A stretch of 64,000 nt of DNA from Fistulifera solaris. Its lineage: Eukaryota > Bacillariophyta > Bacillariophyceae > Naviculales > Stauroneidaceae. The stretch spans positions 1,178,001 to 1,242,000 of the forward strand of contig AP026124.1 in NCBI GenBank assembly GCA_030295235.1, in the 5' to 3' direction. The notes below the pieces were generated by a model, which saw only the letters and a program-made list of their open reading frames with translations, had not been told where the DNA came from and searched no databases. The position numbers were made by a program, and so were the translations under genes. Positions 11,491 through 22,228 of the stretch are shown piece after piece (position 1 is the first letter of the stretch; each line of letters opens with the position of its first letter).

Positions 11491-12436
11491 ATGAGCTCAA
11501 CAATGGATAAAGAAAACCGAACGGACCTCAATTTTGCCTCACTTCACCCTGGTGAGAAATCCAAATCGAATTTCCCAGACTCGAAAGGTGCTTTCGAAAC
11601 CAAAGTCAAGGAAAGTGACACAGACAAAGCAGCTCGCGGTCAGCGCTGGTGTTTGGACGACTTCGAGATTGGGAAACCGCTAGGGAAAGGGAAGTTTGGT
11701 TCCGTGTACTTGGCGCGAGAGAAGAAATCGAAGTACATCGTCGCGCTGAAAGTTCTCGACAAATCACAGCTTGTGCGAGCGAATGTCGAACATCAACTAC
11801 GCAGAGAAATTGAAATCCAGAGTCATTTACGGCACCCAAACATTCTTCGTATGTATGGCTACTTTTACGACTCTAAACGGATCTACTTGATTCTCGAATT
11901 CTCGCCGGGAGGCGAGCTTTATAAGCAGCTGACGAAGAAAGGAAAGTTCAGCGAGCGATTGTCGGCGAAATTTATTTCCGATCTTGCCTTTGCCCTGGAC
12001 TACTGCCACTCAAAACATGTTATTCATAGAGACATTAAACCTGAGAATCTTCTGGTCGGAGTGAACGACGACATCAAAATCGCTGACTTTGGCTGGTCTG
12101 TGCACGCCCCTACCTCACGTCGCAACACATTGTGTGGAACGCTCGACTACCTTGCACCGGAAATGGTTGAAGGACGAGAACACGATAAGCAAATCGATGT
12201 CTGGAGCTTAGGGCGTTCTCTTATACGAGTTCCTTGTCGGTAATCCTCCTTTCGAAGCTGAGAATCATTCTGCGACTTACCGCCGCATCTCTCGCATTGA
12301 CTTGCGATTCCCTCGACACGTGCCTACTGATGCTCAGGATCTCATTCGTCGCCTTCTTGTCAAAGATCCAACAAAGCGAATGTCTCTCGAAGAAGTTCCT
12401 CGACATCCATGGGTGGTACGCAACTTGAGCAGTTAA
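11491..12436 (+). CDS. Aurora-type mitotic Ser/Thr kinase
   Basis: Encodes 314 residues once one extra base is removed. The short N-terminus is followed by a complete kinase domain: Gly loop [15 protein letters not shown], catalytic Lys in [17 protein letters not shown] catalytic loop, and DFGWSVHAP followed by [19 protein letters not shown]. The last is diagnostic of the Aurora family, with the activating Thr in RRNTLCGT. A frame break sits in the G-run at 12211-12213: with one G fewer the frame reads [19 protein letters not shown] and continues through [17 protein letters not shown] to a TAA at 12434. The chosen ATG at 11491 gives the usual short N-terminus. Probable role: chromosome segregation and spindle control. 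Single exon. Confidence 0.92.
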
Positions 12437-12677
12437 ATAGCAGAATTGCGCCGTATGGCTGCACCGAATCATAATCTTTCTGCTAGCTTAGCGTAAACGC
12501 CACGACTCAACTCCCATCATCTTTTCAACGTTGTACGTTGAAAATGACTTGAGGGCTATAAGGGCAAGAAACGATTCAGCTTCATCATATCTTAACAATA
12601 GATCAACAATGCTTACTTTCAAAATCGGTTCGTCCGATGTAATTTTGCTATTTAACACTTAGAAATTCATCTTTAAT

Positions 12678-14618
12678 CTAGAGAATGTGTACACTACCAC
12701 CGTCGTGGGAATCATTAAAAAGATGAAGACTGCCGTCATGCGAAGAGCCAAAGGAGGGAGTTTTTAGTTGCTCTTGGGGGAATCGCAGAATTCCGTCGCG
12801 TGTGACATGATCAGAATCCACCGCCACTGAACTTGCAATTGATGGTGGATGATCTCTAAATAAACCGCTACTGAGTCGTTGCTCGATGTTTGGAGTCTCT
12901 TTAAATTTGCGCTGAAGATACTGCTGTTTTCTTCTGGCATAACCAGCATTCACGGTTAATGCGTCGGCTTCATCTTTGATCGACAAGACACCGTCATCAT
13001 CGTCATCCCTGTAACCACCTTTCCAGGGACCATCCTTACCGAAAGGGGATTGTGCGGAAGAATTTCTGCTACGATCAAAAGCATCCATATTCACAGTCTT
13101 ATCAAAATTCTTGCGAACGTGTCCTCTTCTTCTCGAATACTTGTAAAAGAAGTAGAAGCAAGCAGCCATGAGTAGAATGGTTATAGCCAACAGAATAATC
13201 AAGAACGTTTGATCAAGGGTTTCGGTGCCATTAGCGCCGGAAGAGCGGTACTCGCAGTGATCGCCGTAGAATCCCTTCGGACATTCGCATCCGGGATGAC
13301 TGAAGAGAAGGGCAAAGTTAGATTCGAAAGCTCACATGCAAAAAAGTAGCTTTCAAATAGTCTCACCTCTCCCCATGCTCAACATATTGCAAGCATTTTC
13401 CTTTGTTTGTACAGAACGCATCCTGCCCAAGTCCCAAGTCCGGACGCATGCGATCAACAGTGCAGTACTCGGTTGATTCCATTTCACAAAACCCGCCAGC
13501 GAAAAGAGAGCCACTGGCCTTGGCAGATGAACAATCACATTTAAAGGTAATATCGCCACCATCAAGGGTACTGAGATTACATTCACCTCCATTTAAGCAG
13601 GCATGCTCTCCACCAGGACAAACGTCAACTTTATACTCGCAAACTAGTCCAGCATACCCGGCCGGGCACACGCAGTGCTCGAAGTCTTCATTGTACTTCT
13701 CAGCGAGATGGCGGTGACCGTCCTTATTCAAACCGAAACGGTCAAGCATAGATACGTCCTTAGCACCCTTTCGACAAACTCCATGATTCTTGCACTGTAA
13801 ACTGCAAGTAGGTACTTGAAGATTTTGATCAGCGAATTCACAAAGAGGACCGACAAAACCCTCGTTGCAGTGGCATCCTAGACGACTGAACAAAAATGGA
13901 CTCATTAGACGGAGTTTGTCTCACGATTTCTCTCATTTCCAACAAAGTTACTTACGACTCATCCTGGCAAGATCCTCCATTGACGCAAAAGTGGCGCCCA
14001 TTCTGGTCGTTGTTATCGCCGCAGAAAGTTGACGCCGGATACTCGCAAAATTCTCCCGCAAAAAACGTGTAGGAGTCCCCGGCACTGGTGCAGTCGCAAT
14101 TGTACGAAGTCGTACCATCTCTCTTTTGAATGACCACACAGCTTCCACCATTGTAGCAAAATTGTCGGCACCGCACGGTTCCGCTTCGAACTCGCACAAA
14201 CTGCCATGATATCCTTTGGGGCACATGCAATATTGGTGATCATGATTGACTTGGTATCGAAAGCTATTATCCAGCAGGTGTGCCCATGATGTGACACCGA
14301 TCATGCACACGCCATCATTCTTGCACCGTAAGCGACATGCCGGAACGTCATCCTCTTTGTACTCACAATGAGGCCCCGCGTAACCAGCGGGGCAATCACA
14401 GGGTTGTTCGGGATTTGCCGCGTAATCTGATTTGCAGACACCGTTGTTCGCGCAAAAGGCATCGGATTTGATTCGGAATACGCAATCAGCTCACCAAAGT
14501 TTGCTTGTTCATCGCATTTCACGATACCAACAGGCAATTCAAGTTCTCTCTGTTGTTGGCTAGCCAATGCCATCTGCGACGAGGCACATGCCACAACGAG
14601 ATAACCAATTTTCTTCAT
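12678..14618 (-). CDS. EGF-repeat type I membrane protein 1
   Basis: Three exons (14618-13956, 13885-13367, 13299-12678), about 601 residues after restoring two bases. It has a signal peptide (MKKIGYLVVACASSQMALAS), then a series of EGF-like modules with CxC spacing (for example CDCPAGYAGPHCEY, CMCPKGYHGSLCEF, CHCNEGFVGPLCEF), a terminal HPGCECPKGFYGDHCEY module, one membrane helix (TFLIILLAITILLMAACFYF) and a basic then acidic cytoplasmic tail of about 150 residues. Breaks are at T-run 14467-14469 and at A-run 14158-14161; one extra base at each restores the Cys pattern. Both introns are phase 2 and fall just before a CxC half-module. Two paralogues lie at 28914-29931 and 30519-32620. Ligands are unknown; a surface or wall-associated role is inference. 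Confidence 0.88.
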
Positions 14619-15195
14619 TATACAAGGAGACCTTGATTGACGAATTAGCAATAAAGATTGAACAATCTAGATGTCTGTGAAATAGGTTGGTGTTTCAATC
14701 GTTTTGAAAGAGAAATGGCTGGCCTGTTTTTATTTTGTTGTGAGGATGATTGATCCAAAATGCATTTTGTCGAAACAATTTTGTGAAAGGAATCGTTTTG
14801 GCCACCAAGTCTTGGAGGGAGTGCTCCCACAACTACAGCTTTCTCTGATAGTGTTTTGAGTAGACGGTTTGCGACATTATCGATCAGTACCGTTTGTGCT
14901 GGGCAAGACTCAACGCTCCACCCTTGTACAAGCAACACGACACACCGCTAAAATCTTCTCCGGAGTAATACGGAGTACCGGTACCGGTACCAGTAAATCA
15001 ACTCGTGACCCACTTTGCGAGACTGACTTCAACAGAATACCGAACACGCAGAACGAACTGTGTGCTATTGCGTCGTTTCGAGATGAAGACAGGGGGGAGA
15101 GTTTGCGTCGACAATAAGATACAAAAAGGAGAAGCACTGCAATTGATTCTCTTAAACAAAGTCTGTAAAAACAATAACAACATTAAGATTTAGCC
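14619..15195. other. Shared upstream region, 577 bp, with GGTACC palindrome
   Basis: Divergent promoter between EGF protein 1 and the sorting nexin. It contains GTACCGGTACCGGTACC at 14975-14991 directly after CGGAGTA repeats, the clearest copy of a short palindromic motif seen in several intergenic regions. No gene is evident. Confidence 0.6.
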
Positions 15196-16893
15196 ATGAT
15201 GTCAATGGCGGGTATGCCCATGCCAACACATGCGGTGCACCGCAGAATGAAGCCCGAAGATGCTGCACTGCACATCACGGTGAGTTTCCCTCCTGTCGCC
15301 CTCAAGACGCGTACAAGTGCTTTTCATTGCACAAGACGCATCTATTTGTTTCACTTCTTTCATTTTTACGAATGAAAAGGATCGAGAATTGCTGCAAAGA
15401 GTGCAAAATTTGTTTGAAAACGTACTTTGTAAAGCTCGTATTTTATTCTAGTCGTGCTGACACGATCGCTTCTTCTACAGGTCTCGGATCCAATTCAGCA
15501 GGGAGATGGACTCAATAAACACATTTCTTATCGTGTGGATATTCGACCTCAAGCTCCCACACTGGGAGATCTTCCTCAGGAAGTTATTTTAACCGGAACT
15601 ACAATGTACAGTTCGGTGTTGCGCCGTTACTCGGATTTTCACTGGCTTTACGATCGTTTACATATTGAGAGAGCAGGTTCGATTGTACCGCCGATCCCTG
15701 ACAAGCATCCGGTTGGAAGATTCTCTCCCGCTTTCGTGGAAGAGCGCCGTGTTCAATTAGAACGGTTTCTGCGCCGTGTCGCCGTTCACCCCGAGCTTGC
15801 TGACGCCCCGTCGCTCGATACATTCTTTCGCGCCGATGACGGAACGTTCCAGGCAGCGAAACAGGCGAAAGGAAACGTTCCCATGATGAACTCATCTCAG
15901 ATGATGACGCCGATGTATCCGCCTCAGATGGGACCGTCACCCAAGAAAGAGGGTTTAAAACGATGGTTCGCGGAAACGAAAACATCCATGACGGGTGACT
16001 TGGTCCGGAGTCCGGACGATGATTTGTTTGAGGAAATTCAGCGTTACATACACGGTCTTGATACGCAAATGAAAAACGTCTCGCAACAGGTTTCTGGTTT
16101 GGTCCGTAAAGGAAAAGAAATGGCGAATGGATTGTTTGAATTCGGCTTGGCATTTAATTTGCTGGGACAAAGTGAAGGAGACGCTTTGGGAGATGCGCTT
16201 TCAAAAATGGGCGAGACAGCGGATCGTCTTTCGGTTTTGTCTGCGGAACACTCGGACCAGGAAATGTCGCAGTTCGAAGAGCCATTGCAAGACTACATCA
16301 AATTGATTCATGCCGCCAAGCTTGCGTTGCAAAGACGCCACGAAAAGCGACTAAGTTATAGTACTTGTTTGGCAGAAGTCGAGTCCAAACAAGCGCTTCT
16401 GGGGAAGCTTCGCGCACAGATCGGCTCTGAGGCAAAGGCATACTCCATGGAGATGTCCTTGCGCCAAGCACACGACGCCGCCGAAGTAGCCCGCGAAGAC
16501 TTCGCTACAGTTTCCCAACGTGTGTTGCGAGAAGTGGACCGCTTCAAGCGCGAAAAAGCCGAGGAGATGCGTTGGACTGTTTTGACGTACATTCAATTGC
16601 AGGTGGATTATAATAAGCGAATGGAACAGATTTGGGCACACCTTATACCTCAGCTCGAAGGCGTGCAAGTAGATGGTAACGCGAATGGTGGATCGCAGCA
16701 ACAACAACAACAGCAGCAGCAAATTCCAGCACCGCCGTTGATGCAGCAGCAAGTGCCCGTGAATCAGCCAATTATCCAGCATGCACACGACATTCCGCAA
16801 TATGATGTGTCAGCAAGTCAAATGGCTCCTCCATTGGGCGGCACCTCTGTACCGGGCGGTGATCCTATGATTTCGATTCAATACCGAGAGTAA
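15196..16893 (+). CDS. Sorting nexin with PX and BAR-like domains (SNX1/2, Vps5-like)
   Basis: Two exons (15196-15279 and 15481-16893, intron 201 nt) encode 498 residues. The PX domain (about residues 30-155) has YRVDIRPQ, the phosphoinositide-binding RRYSDFHWLYDRL and PPIPDKHPVGRF. It is followed by a long helical region (about 190-420) that fits a BAR domain, including QQVSGLVRKGKEMANGLFEFG. The C-terminus is Gln-rich and disordered. Such proteins bind PI3P on endosomes and form the membrane-bending part of retromer. The start at 15196 (ATGATG) gives a short exon with a canonical donor; the frame is intact. It is head-to-head with EGF protein 1. Confidence 0.9.
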
Positions 16894-17556
16894 AGGTTTA
16901 CGAAATTGGTATAAAAACAATTTTTTTCAAATGATTATACTTCGATCTTAGACAGCTGATTATTCTTGAAATCTAAGTTTAGAGTCACTTACTGACAGAA
17001 CTACGCCACTGCAATTCTAGAAAGCGTAAAGTATCTAGAGATCTTTTATAGGATGCGCTTTCAACATCTAAGATCTAACAATCTAAGGGATTGATCTTAC
17101 ACTCGAACAAATCGTCGGCTTGAGGAAGGTATCGTTGAGAAAGATCGTAGAACATAGAATTGTTCTCCGTTCTTCGCGTTGTGAAATTGCCCCTCAATGA
17201 CATCGCTTGTCTGTCTTACCGCGAATGACGAGTACAGTTTGAGGTACAGGTCAGACCGTCGGAAATCGGAAACAATCAGATGAGGTCTCTTGGCTGAAGA
17301 ACCGATGAACCCGGAAGTTGAACTTTCGCTTCCTCATTTCTCACTCCGTTGTGTTGCGGTTGCGGAGCAAGATCCAGGTTCCAATTTAATTTCCAATCTC
17401 TCCACCGAGCGAGGCACATCAACCAACAAAACGTACGACAATCTACGTTCCGCTAACTTATTAGTCAGCACACAACATTTCGCGTTGGTGGAAATAAGAA
17501 CAATCTTTGTTGTTGTATTTCGATTGTTTCCAAGTGTTACAGTCTTCCTTCACAAG
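16894..17556. other. Intergenic, 663 bp
   Basis: Region between the sorting nexin and the POR gene. The POR frame stays open upstream to 17290 but that extension is not conserved-looking and would bury the targeting peptide, so I treat it as leader. TCTAGA- and CTAAGATCT-like short repeats occur near 17030-17080. Nothing else is recognised. Confidence 0.5.
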
Positions 17557-18966
17557 ATGATGCGATTGGTAACGTTATTTCTAACTGCCTCATCGGCAGC
17601 CGGCTTCCTTGCTCCTTTGCGACAACCGCAATCGGCGGTCTCGTCCTCGTCGATCCTTTCGCCCTTGACTTCTCTCCAGGCTGTATCTCCCGTATTGGAT
17701 CAAGTAACGACCACTCCTCAGAAAATCTACTTGAAGAAAGATAAAGAGTTGCCCAAAGTGTTGGGTGGTTTGAAAATTGGACTTCGAGAGCTTGTTGTCA
17801 TCACCGGAGCGTCATCCGGTCTCGGACTGGCGACGGCGGTCGAATTATCCAAGTCGGGCAAGTATTTCGTCGTTATGGCAGTGCGCGATGTCGAAAAGGC
17901 CAAGAAAGGTAAGTTTTTAATTGATAACTTTGACTTGTTAGTTAGAAATCTGTCTCTCATCGATTCATAATCATGACTTTGCAGTCGCCAAGGAACGAGG
18001 CATGCCCGACGGATCTTATGTTGCCATGAAACTAGAACTTGCCAACTTGGAGAGCGTTCGTGATTTTGTTACCAATTTGAAAGCATTTAAGGCCGGCCGT
18101 CCGCTTAATCACTTGATCTGCAACGCCGCTGTTTATCTTCCTACCGATCCCAAACCTCAGTTCACCGATGATGGCTTTGAAATGTCCATGGGAGTCAACC
18201 ATCTCGGACACTTTTTGCTCGTCAACTTGTTGCTCGAGGACATGGCCAAGGCTAAGAACGCCCGCTGCTGTATCGTCGGATCCATCACGGGAAACACAAA
18301 CACCGTTGGTGGTGGTCTCGTTTATCCTCAAGCCGATCTAGGTAACTTGTCGGGTTTGGAAAAGGTATGAAGCAACCCATTACCATGGCCGACGGAAAGC
18401 CTTTTTTTGGGGCTAAAGCTTACAAGGATTCAAAGGTAAGACAAAAATTGGTGTACAATTCGCACCCTTCTTCGCCTTCATCCTCTTACAACGTTTGATC
18501 GAAAGGTTTGCAACATGATGACCGTCGCAGAATTGAACCGAAGATATCACAAGGACACGGGCATCATCTTCTCCAGCATGTACCCTGGATGCATTGCCGA
18601 AACCGCTCTTTTCCGCGAAAAGCGAACGTGGTTCCGAAAGCTTTTCCCTCTTTCATGAAGTACGTTACGGGAGGTTACGTGGGCGAAGAAGAAGCTGGTC
18701 AGCGATTGGCTCAGGTGATTTCGGATCCCCGATGCAATAAGTCGGGTGTGTACTGGAGCTGGAATGGTGGGGCTCAGACCGTTGGCCGATGGAGTCCTGA
18801 TGGTAAACCAAGGGGAGCTGGTGGTTCCGGTGGAGAAATCTTTGAGAACCAACAATCCGACGCTGTTCGCAACCCGGTCGTTGCCAAGAAGGTGTGGGAA
18901 TACAGTAAAAAGGCTGTTGGCCTATCCGACAAAGAAATGTACAAGGGAGGACGCCTGGAAGATTAA
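17557..18966 (+). CDS. por: Light-dependent protochlorophyllide oxidoreductase, plastid
   Basis: Reduces protochlorophyllide to chlorophyllide using NADPH and light in the plastid. Three exons (17557-17908, 17985-18435, 18506-18966; introns 76 and 70 nt) give about 421 residues. The N-terminus [20 protein letters not shown] is a diatom-type bipartite targeting peptide with Phe after the signal cleavage site. The body is a short-chain dehydrogenase: [11 protein letters not shown] cofactor loop, LICNAAVY, and the YxxxK pair in [13 protein letters not shown], then [15 protein letters not shown] and the C-terminal [18 protein letters not shown] typical of POR. Two one-base breaks lie in homopolymers: A-run at 18360-18363 and C-run at 18646-18648. 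One extra base at each restores [23 protein letters not shown] across the first and [15 protein letters not shown] across the second. Confidence 0.95.
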
Positions 18967-19319
18967 GCGCAACAAGCATAACGCACCCTTACAATGACAA
19001 GTATTAGAAGCTACCGTCAAGAATCAATGCGAATCTAGTATAGATTCTCATTCTATAATGCATGTTAGGATCATTTTTACTTTCTAAGATGTTTTCCTAA
19101 TTTCAAATGATGATTCGTCACAAGAAAAGAATTGTGTACCTCTCTTTGCGTGATCGATTTACATCTGGAGCTATAATGCACGACGAAATGTGACAGTCGT
19201 TCGCGAGACGCTACCAAAGACGTCAATTTAACGAGTATCAAAATGAATATTTGTGTAACTAAATTACCTAATGCCGTCGATGGATCACAAAATGAGTGCG
19301 ACACCGAAATTCATGGTTT
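18967..19319. other. Intergenic, 353 bp
   Basis: Tail-to-tail spacer between POR and the R-SNARE gene. Two 3' UTRs are expected; no gene or repeat is evident. An ACGTCA hexamer occurs near 19218 but is not in a promoter position. Confidence 0.5.
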
Positions 19320-20280
19320 TCACTGCCCATCCCCATCCTGCGCTTGTTCTTCTTCATTGTAATTTTCATAATTTTCTTCGTTAGAATGTTTTCGAGTACA
19401 GTATTGCAGTCTCGCCCCACAGAATGCAACTGTCGTAACGTAAAGGAACATGGAAAAGCCAATCAAAAATAAAGCAGCAAGGACCATTCTTTTGAACCAG
19501 AATTTCCGTTGATGGCGTCGTCGAACAACTGTCGATTTCCTCCTGAACACAGCTGCATCTTCTTCTAAGGTCTCCGATTTGTCGACAAGTTCTTCCAGCG
19601 CATCAGATCTTTCCAACATCAGATGAATGTTTGTCCCCATGACGTGCTTCATATTGTCTACCTTGGCCATCAGATTGATCACTCGCTCTTCCTGAGCTAT
19701 CGATTTGTGATTAATATTATGGTGGTGCATACAAGATCTTACAGTTGGCGAAAAATCCTTATCGAGAGCGTAGGCATTGGCCGTTTGGATACGCCCTTTT
19801 CTGTGTCGTTTTACAAATTCCGTCGCTATTTGTTCCAGAAATGCAAAGTTCCTGCCGCACCCAATACACCCGTTCGTGAGATACTTTTCATGCACCAAGA
19901 AATGATTTCATGCACCAAGAAATGATTTCATGCAAGCGAAACACTTACACTTTCTGATCACGGATATCGGGATCATCACCTATGCAACAATAAAAGACTC
20001 CGTCTTTCGTGAGCAAATGGAAGTAGTAATCATCGTCCCACGGTTCTTCATTCAAAACGGAAGCGCAGCTTTCGACGAAATTAGAGAGAAAGTCCTCTTC
20101 CTGCTGATTGCGTTGAACGAACGTCTTGTACTCTCCTTCAACGAGTAATTCGGGATGATCACGGAGATGAGTCAAGAGTTTGGTGGTGACTTGAGGGGCA
20201 TTTCCGGATAAATCCGGAGACGACACTTCAACGAGGACCGCTACGTCTCGGACGCGGCAAATGACAGTGTAAATGATCAT
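19320..20280 (-). CDS. Longin R-SNARE, VAMP7-like
   Basis: Two exons (20280-19949 and 19851-19320) encode 287 residues. The first exon is a longin domain (MIIYTVICRVRDVAVLVEV to FHLLTKDGVFYCCIGDD) and the second completes it (NFAFLEQIATEFVKRH). A synaptobrevin motif follows (INLMAKVDNMKHVM to NIHLMLERSDALEELVDKSE) with Arg in the expected zero-layer position. A C-terminal membrane anchor (MVLAALFLIGFSMFLYVTTVAF) and a short acidic tail end the protein. This is the VAMP7/Ykt-type layout used for fusion at endosomes and the cell surface. The 97-nt intron contains a 20-nt tandem duplication. The ATG at 20280 follows an alternative TTG codon I ignore. The lumenal tail after the anchor (about 34 residues, Glu-rich) is longer than usual. 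Confidence 0.9.
19886..19934. repeat. 20-nt tandem repeat inside the R-SNARE intron
   Basis: TTTCATGCACCAAGAAATGA occurs twice without a gap (19886-19905 and 19906-19925), followed by a partial third copy TTTCATGCA to 19934. The whole array lies inside the intron at 19852-19948. Confidence 0.9.
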
Positions 20281-21404
20281 TGTCAAGTGAAAATACTTTT
20301 GACGACGGCGCTGATAGATACAACTAATGAAGGAAGATTATTTTACTTTGTAATGGTTCATCAACAACACGGACTGGTGCCATGGAAACGGCGATTTACA
20401 GGACGAATTTTTTGTTTCGTGTTTCGTGATGATCTGCGTTGAACGGCGATATTGTCCGTTGGCCTCACACAAAGCAGGTAGAGTATAGGGTGCGATACTG
20501 GTAATACGTGCAATTTCACGTACCGTACCCTGTACTGTATGCCGTAGGCCCCGTAGGGAAATTTATAGGGAAACCCGAATATTGTCTAGTTCGACCATTC
20601 ATTCTTCGGGTACGTTTGACTGGAATGCCATAAAACCATGAACCAACACCAATCATTCGCACTAGTAGACCATGTTTACGATCGATTACAAATCATAACG
20701 TCACAAAGAGCGAAGACACAACGCGTAAAATGTCTACGTTCAGTTTACGTAGCTGCCGTAGGAATATTGTCGATGTAGGTACCATGGCACCTACTACTAT
20801 TATGGTACAAGCTATCGAATTCGACCTCATCCATTCTCGGGTCCAGGTCCCTTTCGAACTAGCGTCTCAATTGACTTTTACACCGATGGACGATTTATTC
20901 CAAGGAACTATAATCGACGCCGACTCGCTCTCAAATTGAAGAAGAGAATAACGATACTATGTTTACAAAGTCTACGTGAAATTCACGTAACCGCTGTAGG
21001 AAATTTATCGATGTCGGGGCATCCCAGAGTTTTTGGAATTCGAGCACATCATTCATCGTGTCTTACTAATCTAGGTGTACTATTCATCCTTTCATGAGCA
21101 TATATCATTCGTTGCAGAAAGTGATATGCGATGTCGGTGAACGTCAAACCAAAAGAAAGAAGAACAATTTGACCCATAGAAATTCACAAGAACTCTAAGT
21201 AGCCCCGCACAGCGTTTCCGGTGTCTCACGAATCGTGATACAAAGATCATATTCTTATTTACTATCCTATACTTTAATTGATGTCCCAGCACAATTTTTG
21301 TCCTTGATTCGCTAACCCGTCGTCTCAATCGTATTTTGGGAGTCGGCTGCTAGCGCCACGCACAATTTGTGTCGGACGCAGCCCAACGCACTCCTATCGT
21401 AATA
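20281..21404. other. Intergenic, 1.1 kb, with a diverged duplicated segment
   Basis: It holds the R-SNARE promoter and the 3' flank of the DUF2997 gene. Two related stretches start near 20729 and 20965 and both read TCTACGT, then TAGGAA, then TCGATGT, and then GAATTCGA about 60 nt on. The first stretch carries a 69-codon open frame at 20730-20939 that I do not call as a gene; the second copy has an in-frame stop. Confidence 0.5.
20729..21060 (+). repeat. Diverged direct repeat, two copies about 236 bp apart
   Basis: Copy 1 spans roughly 20729-20845 and copy 2 roughly 20965-21060. Shared blocks in the same order are TCTACGT, ACGTA, GTAGGAA, TCGATGT and GAATTCGA. Translated in one frame the copies read STFSLRSCRRNIVDVG and ST*NSRNRCRKFIDVG, so the second may be a decayed duplicate of a small open frame. 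Identity is judged by eye. Confidence 0.45.
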
Positions 21405-21773
21405 TTACCAAGACGAACTTCCTTCCCAGTCAGATTGCGTAATTTTCTGATTGACGACGACTTCCTGTTCAAACATTTCTTCCGTCGGCGAACTCGAAAT
21501 GACAACACCCAAAGCGGCATTGATATCTTCGGTAATTTTGTGACAATCACCTCCCTTGACTCCACGAACGGTCTCTTCAACTCGACCATCTGGATAAATT
21601 TTGAATTCGATTTGTTCGACTTGTCCAGCTCTTCCACCCGAGGCCGCCGAACTGCTGCTCCAAGCATCGGCGTTCATGAAGAGCGACGTTGTCGCCGAAG
21701 TCTTCGGCAGAACCGTAAAAGTACTTGCCTTTCCGATGCATGCAACCAAAATAAACAATAAACTGAGCATCAT
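21405..21773 (-). CDS. Plastid-targeted DUF2997-type protein
   Basis: Single exon, 122 residues from the ATG at 21773. The N-terminus MMLSLLFILVACIGKASTFTV is a signal peptide with an AS-x-F type cleavage site, fitting plastid import. The core VEQIEFKIYPDGRVEETVRGVKG, with CHKITEDINAALG, matches the DUF2997 family seen in cyanobacteria and plastids; its function is not established. The acidic, Ser/Trp-rich end (DWEGSSSW) is typical of the extension. The frame is intact. It is head-to-head with the DnaJ gene, 455 bp apart. Upstream in-frame codons to 21893 are ignored because they precede the signal peptide. Confidence 0.8.
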   Translation of the reverse strand: MMLSLLFILVACIGKASTFTVLPKTSATTSLFMNADAWSSSSAASGGRAGQVEQIEFKIYPDGRVEETVRGVKGGDCHKITEDINAALGVVISSSPTEEMFEQEVVVNQKITQSDWEGSSSW

Positions 21774-22228
21774 TTTAAAAATGAGATAGGCTGATTGTGG
21801 AATATAATAAAAGAGACAATGGACAGTTTTTCGACGAGAAAAGAAGGTTTGGCATTCGAACGAAAACGTTCGTGTTCTCACCGTTCTCATCAACGCGGGT
21901 CTCGCGTGTCCCGTATGCTGGGTCGCGTGCAGTGTGCAGTGTGCTCGACACTCGACAGTGAGTTTTCAGAAAGGCGGATCCCTTTTGAAACCTGTTAAGT
22001 AGAGTACCGTTCTGACAAACAAAGAAATCGACCACAACCTCGCGCAAAAAATTCCACCTCCATTCATTTATTCATTCTCCGTCCTTCACTCTCCCGTGTG
22101 CTGCGATAATTTCGTATTACGTATTACGTCGCATACTGGTATTTATTTTGTTCGATGATTCGTTGTTAAGAAAATGCAATCGAACATTTTTGATTGTTGT
22201 TCAATTCGTTATTATAGTTCATAGAAAC
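21774..22228. other. Shared upstream region, 455 bp
   Basis: Divergent promoter between the DUF2997 and DnaJ genes. A CGTATTACGTATTACG-like doublet lies near 22110-22128 and CAGTGTGCAGTGTGC near 21930-21945. No gene is seen. Confidence 0.5.

Noticed and set aside
17290-17556. In-frame upstream extension of the POR gene (89 codons)
   Set aside because: It would put the targeting peptide inside the protein. [17 protein letters not shown] at 17557 is a proper bipartite lead, so the upstream codons are treated as leader.
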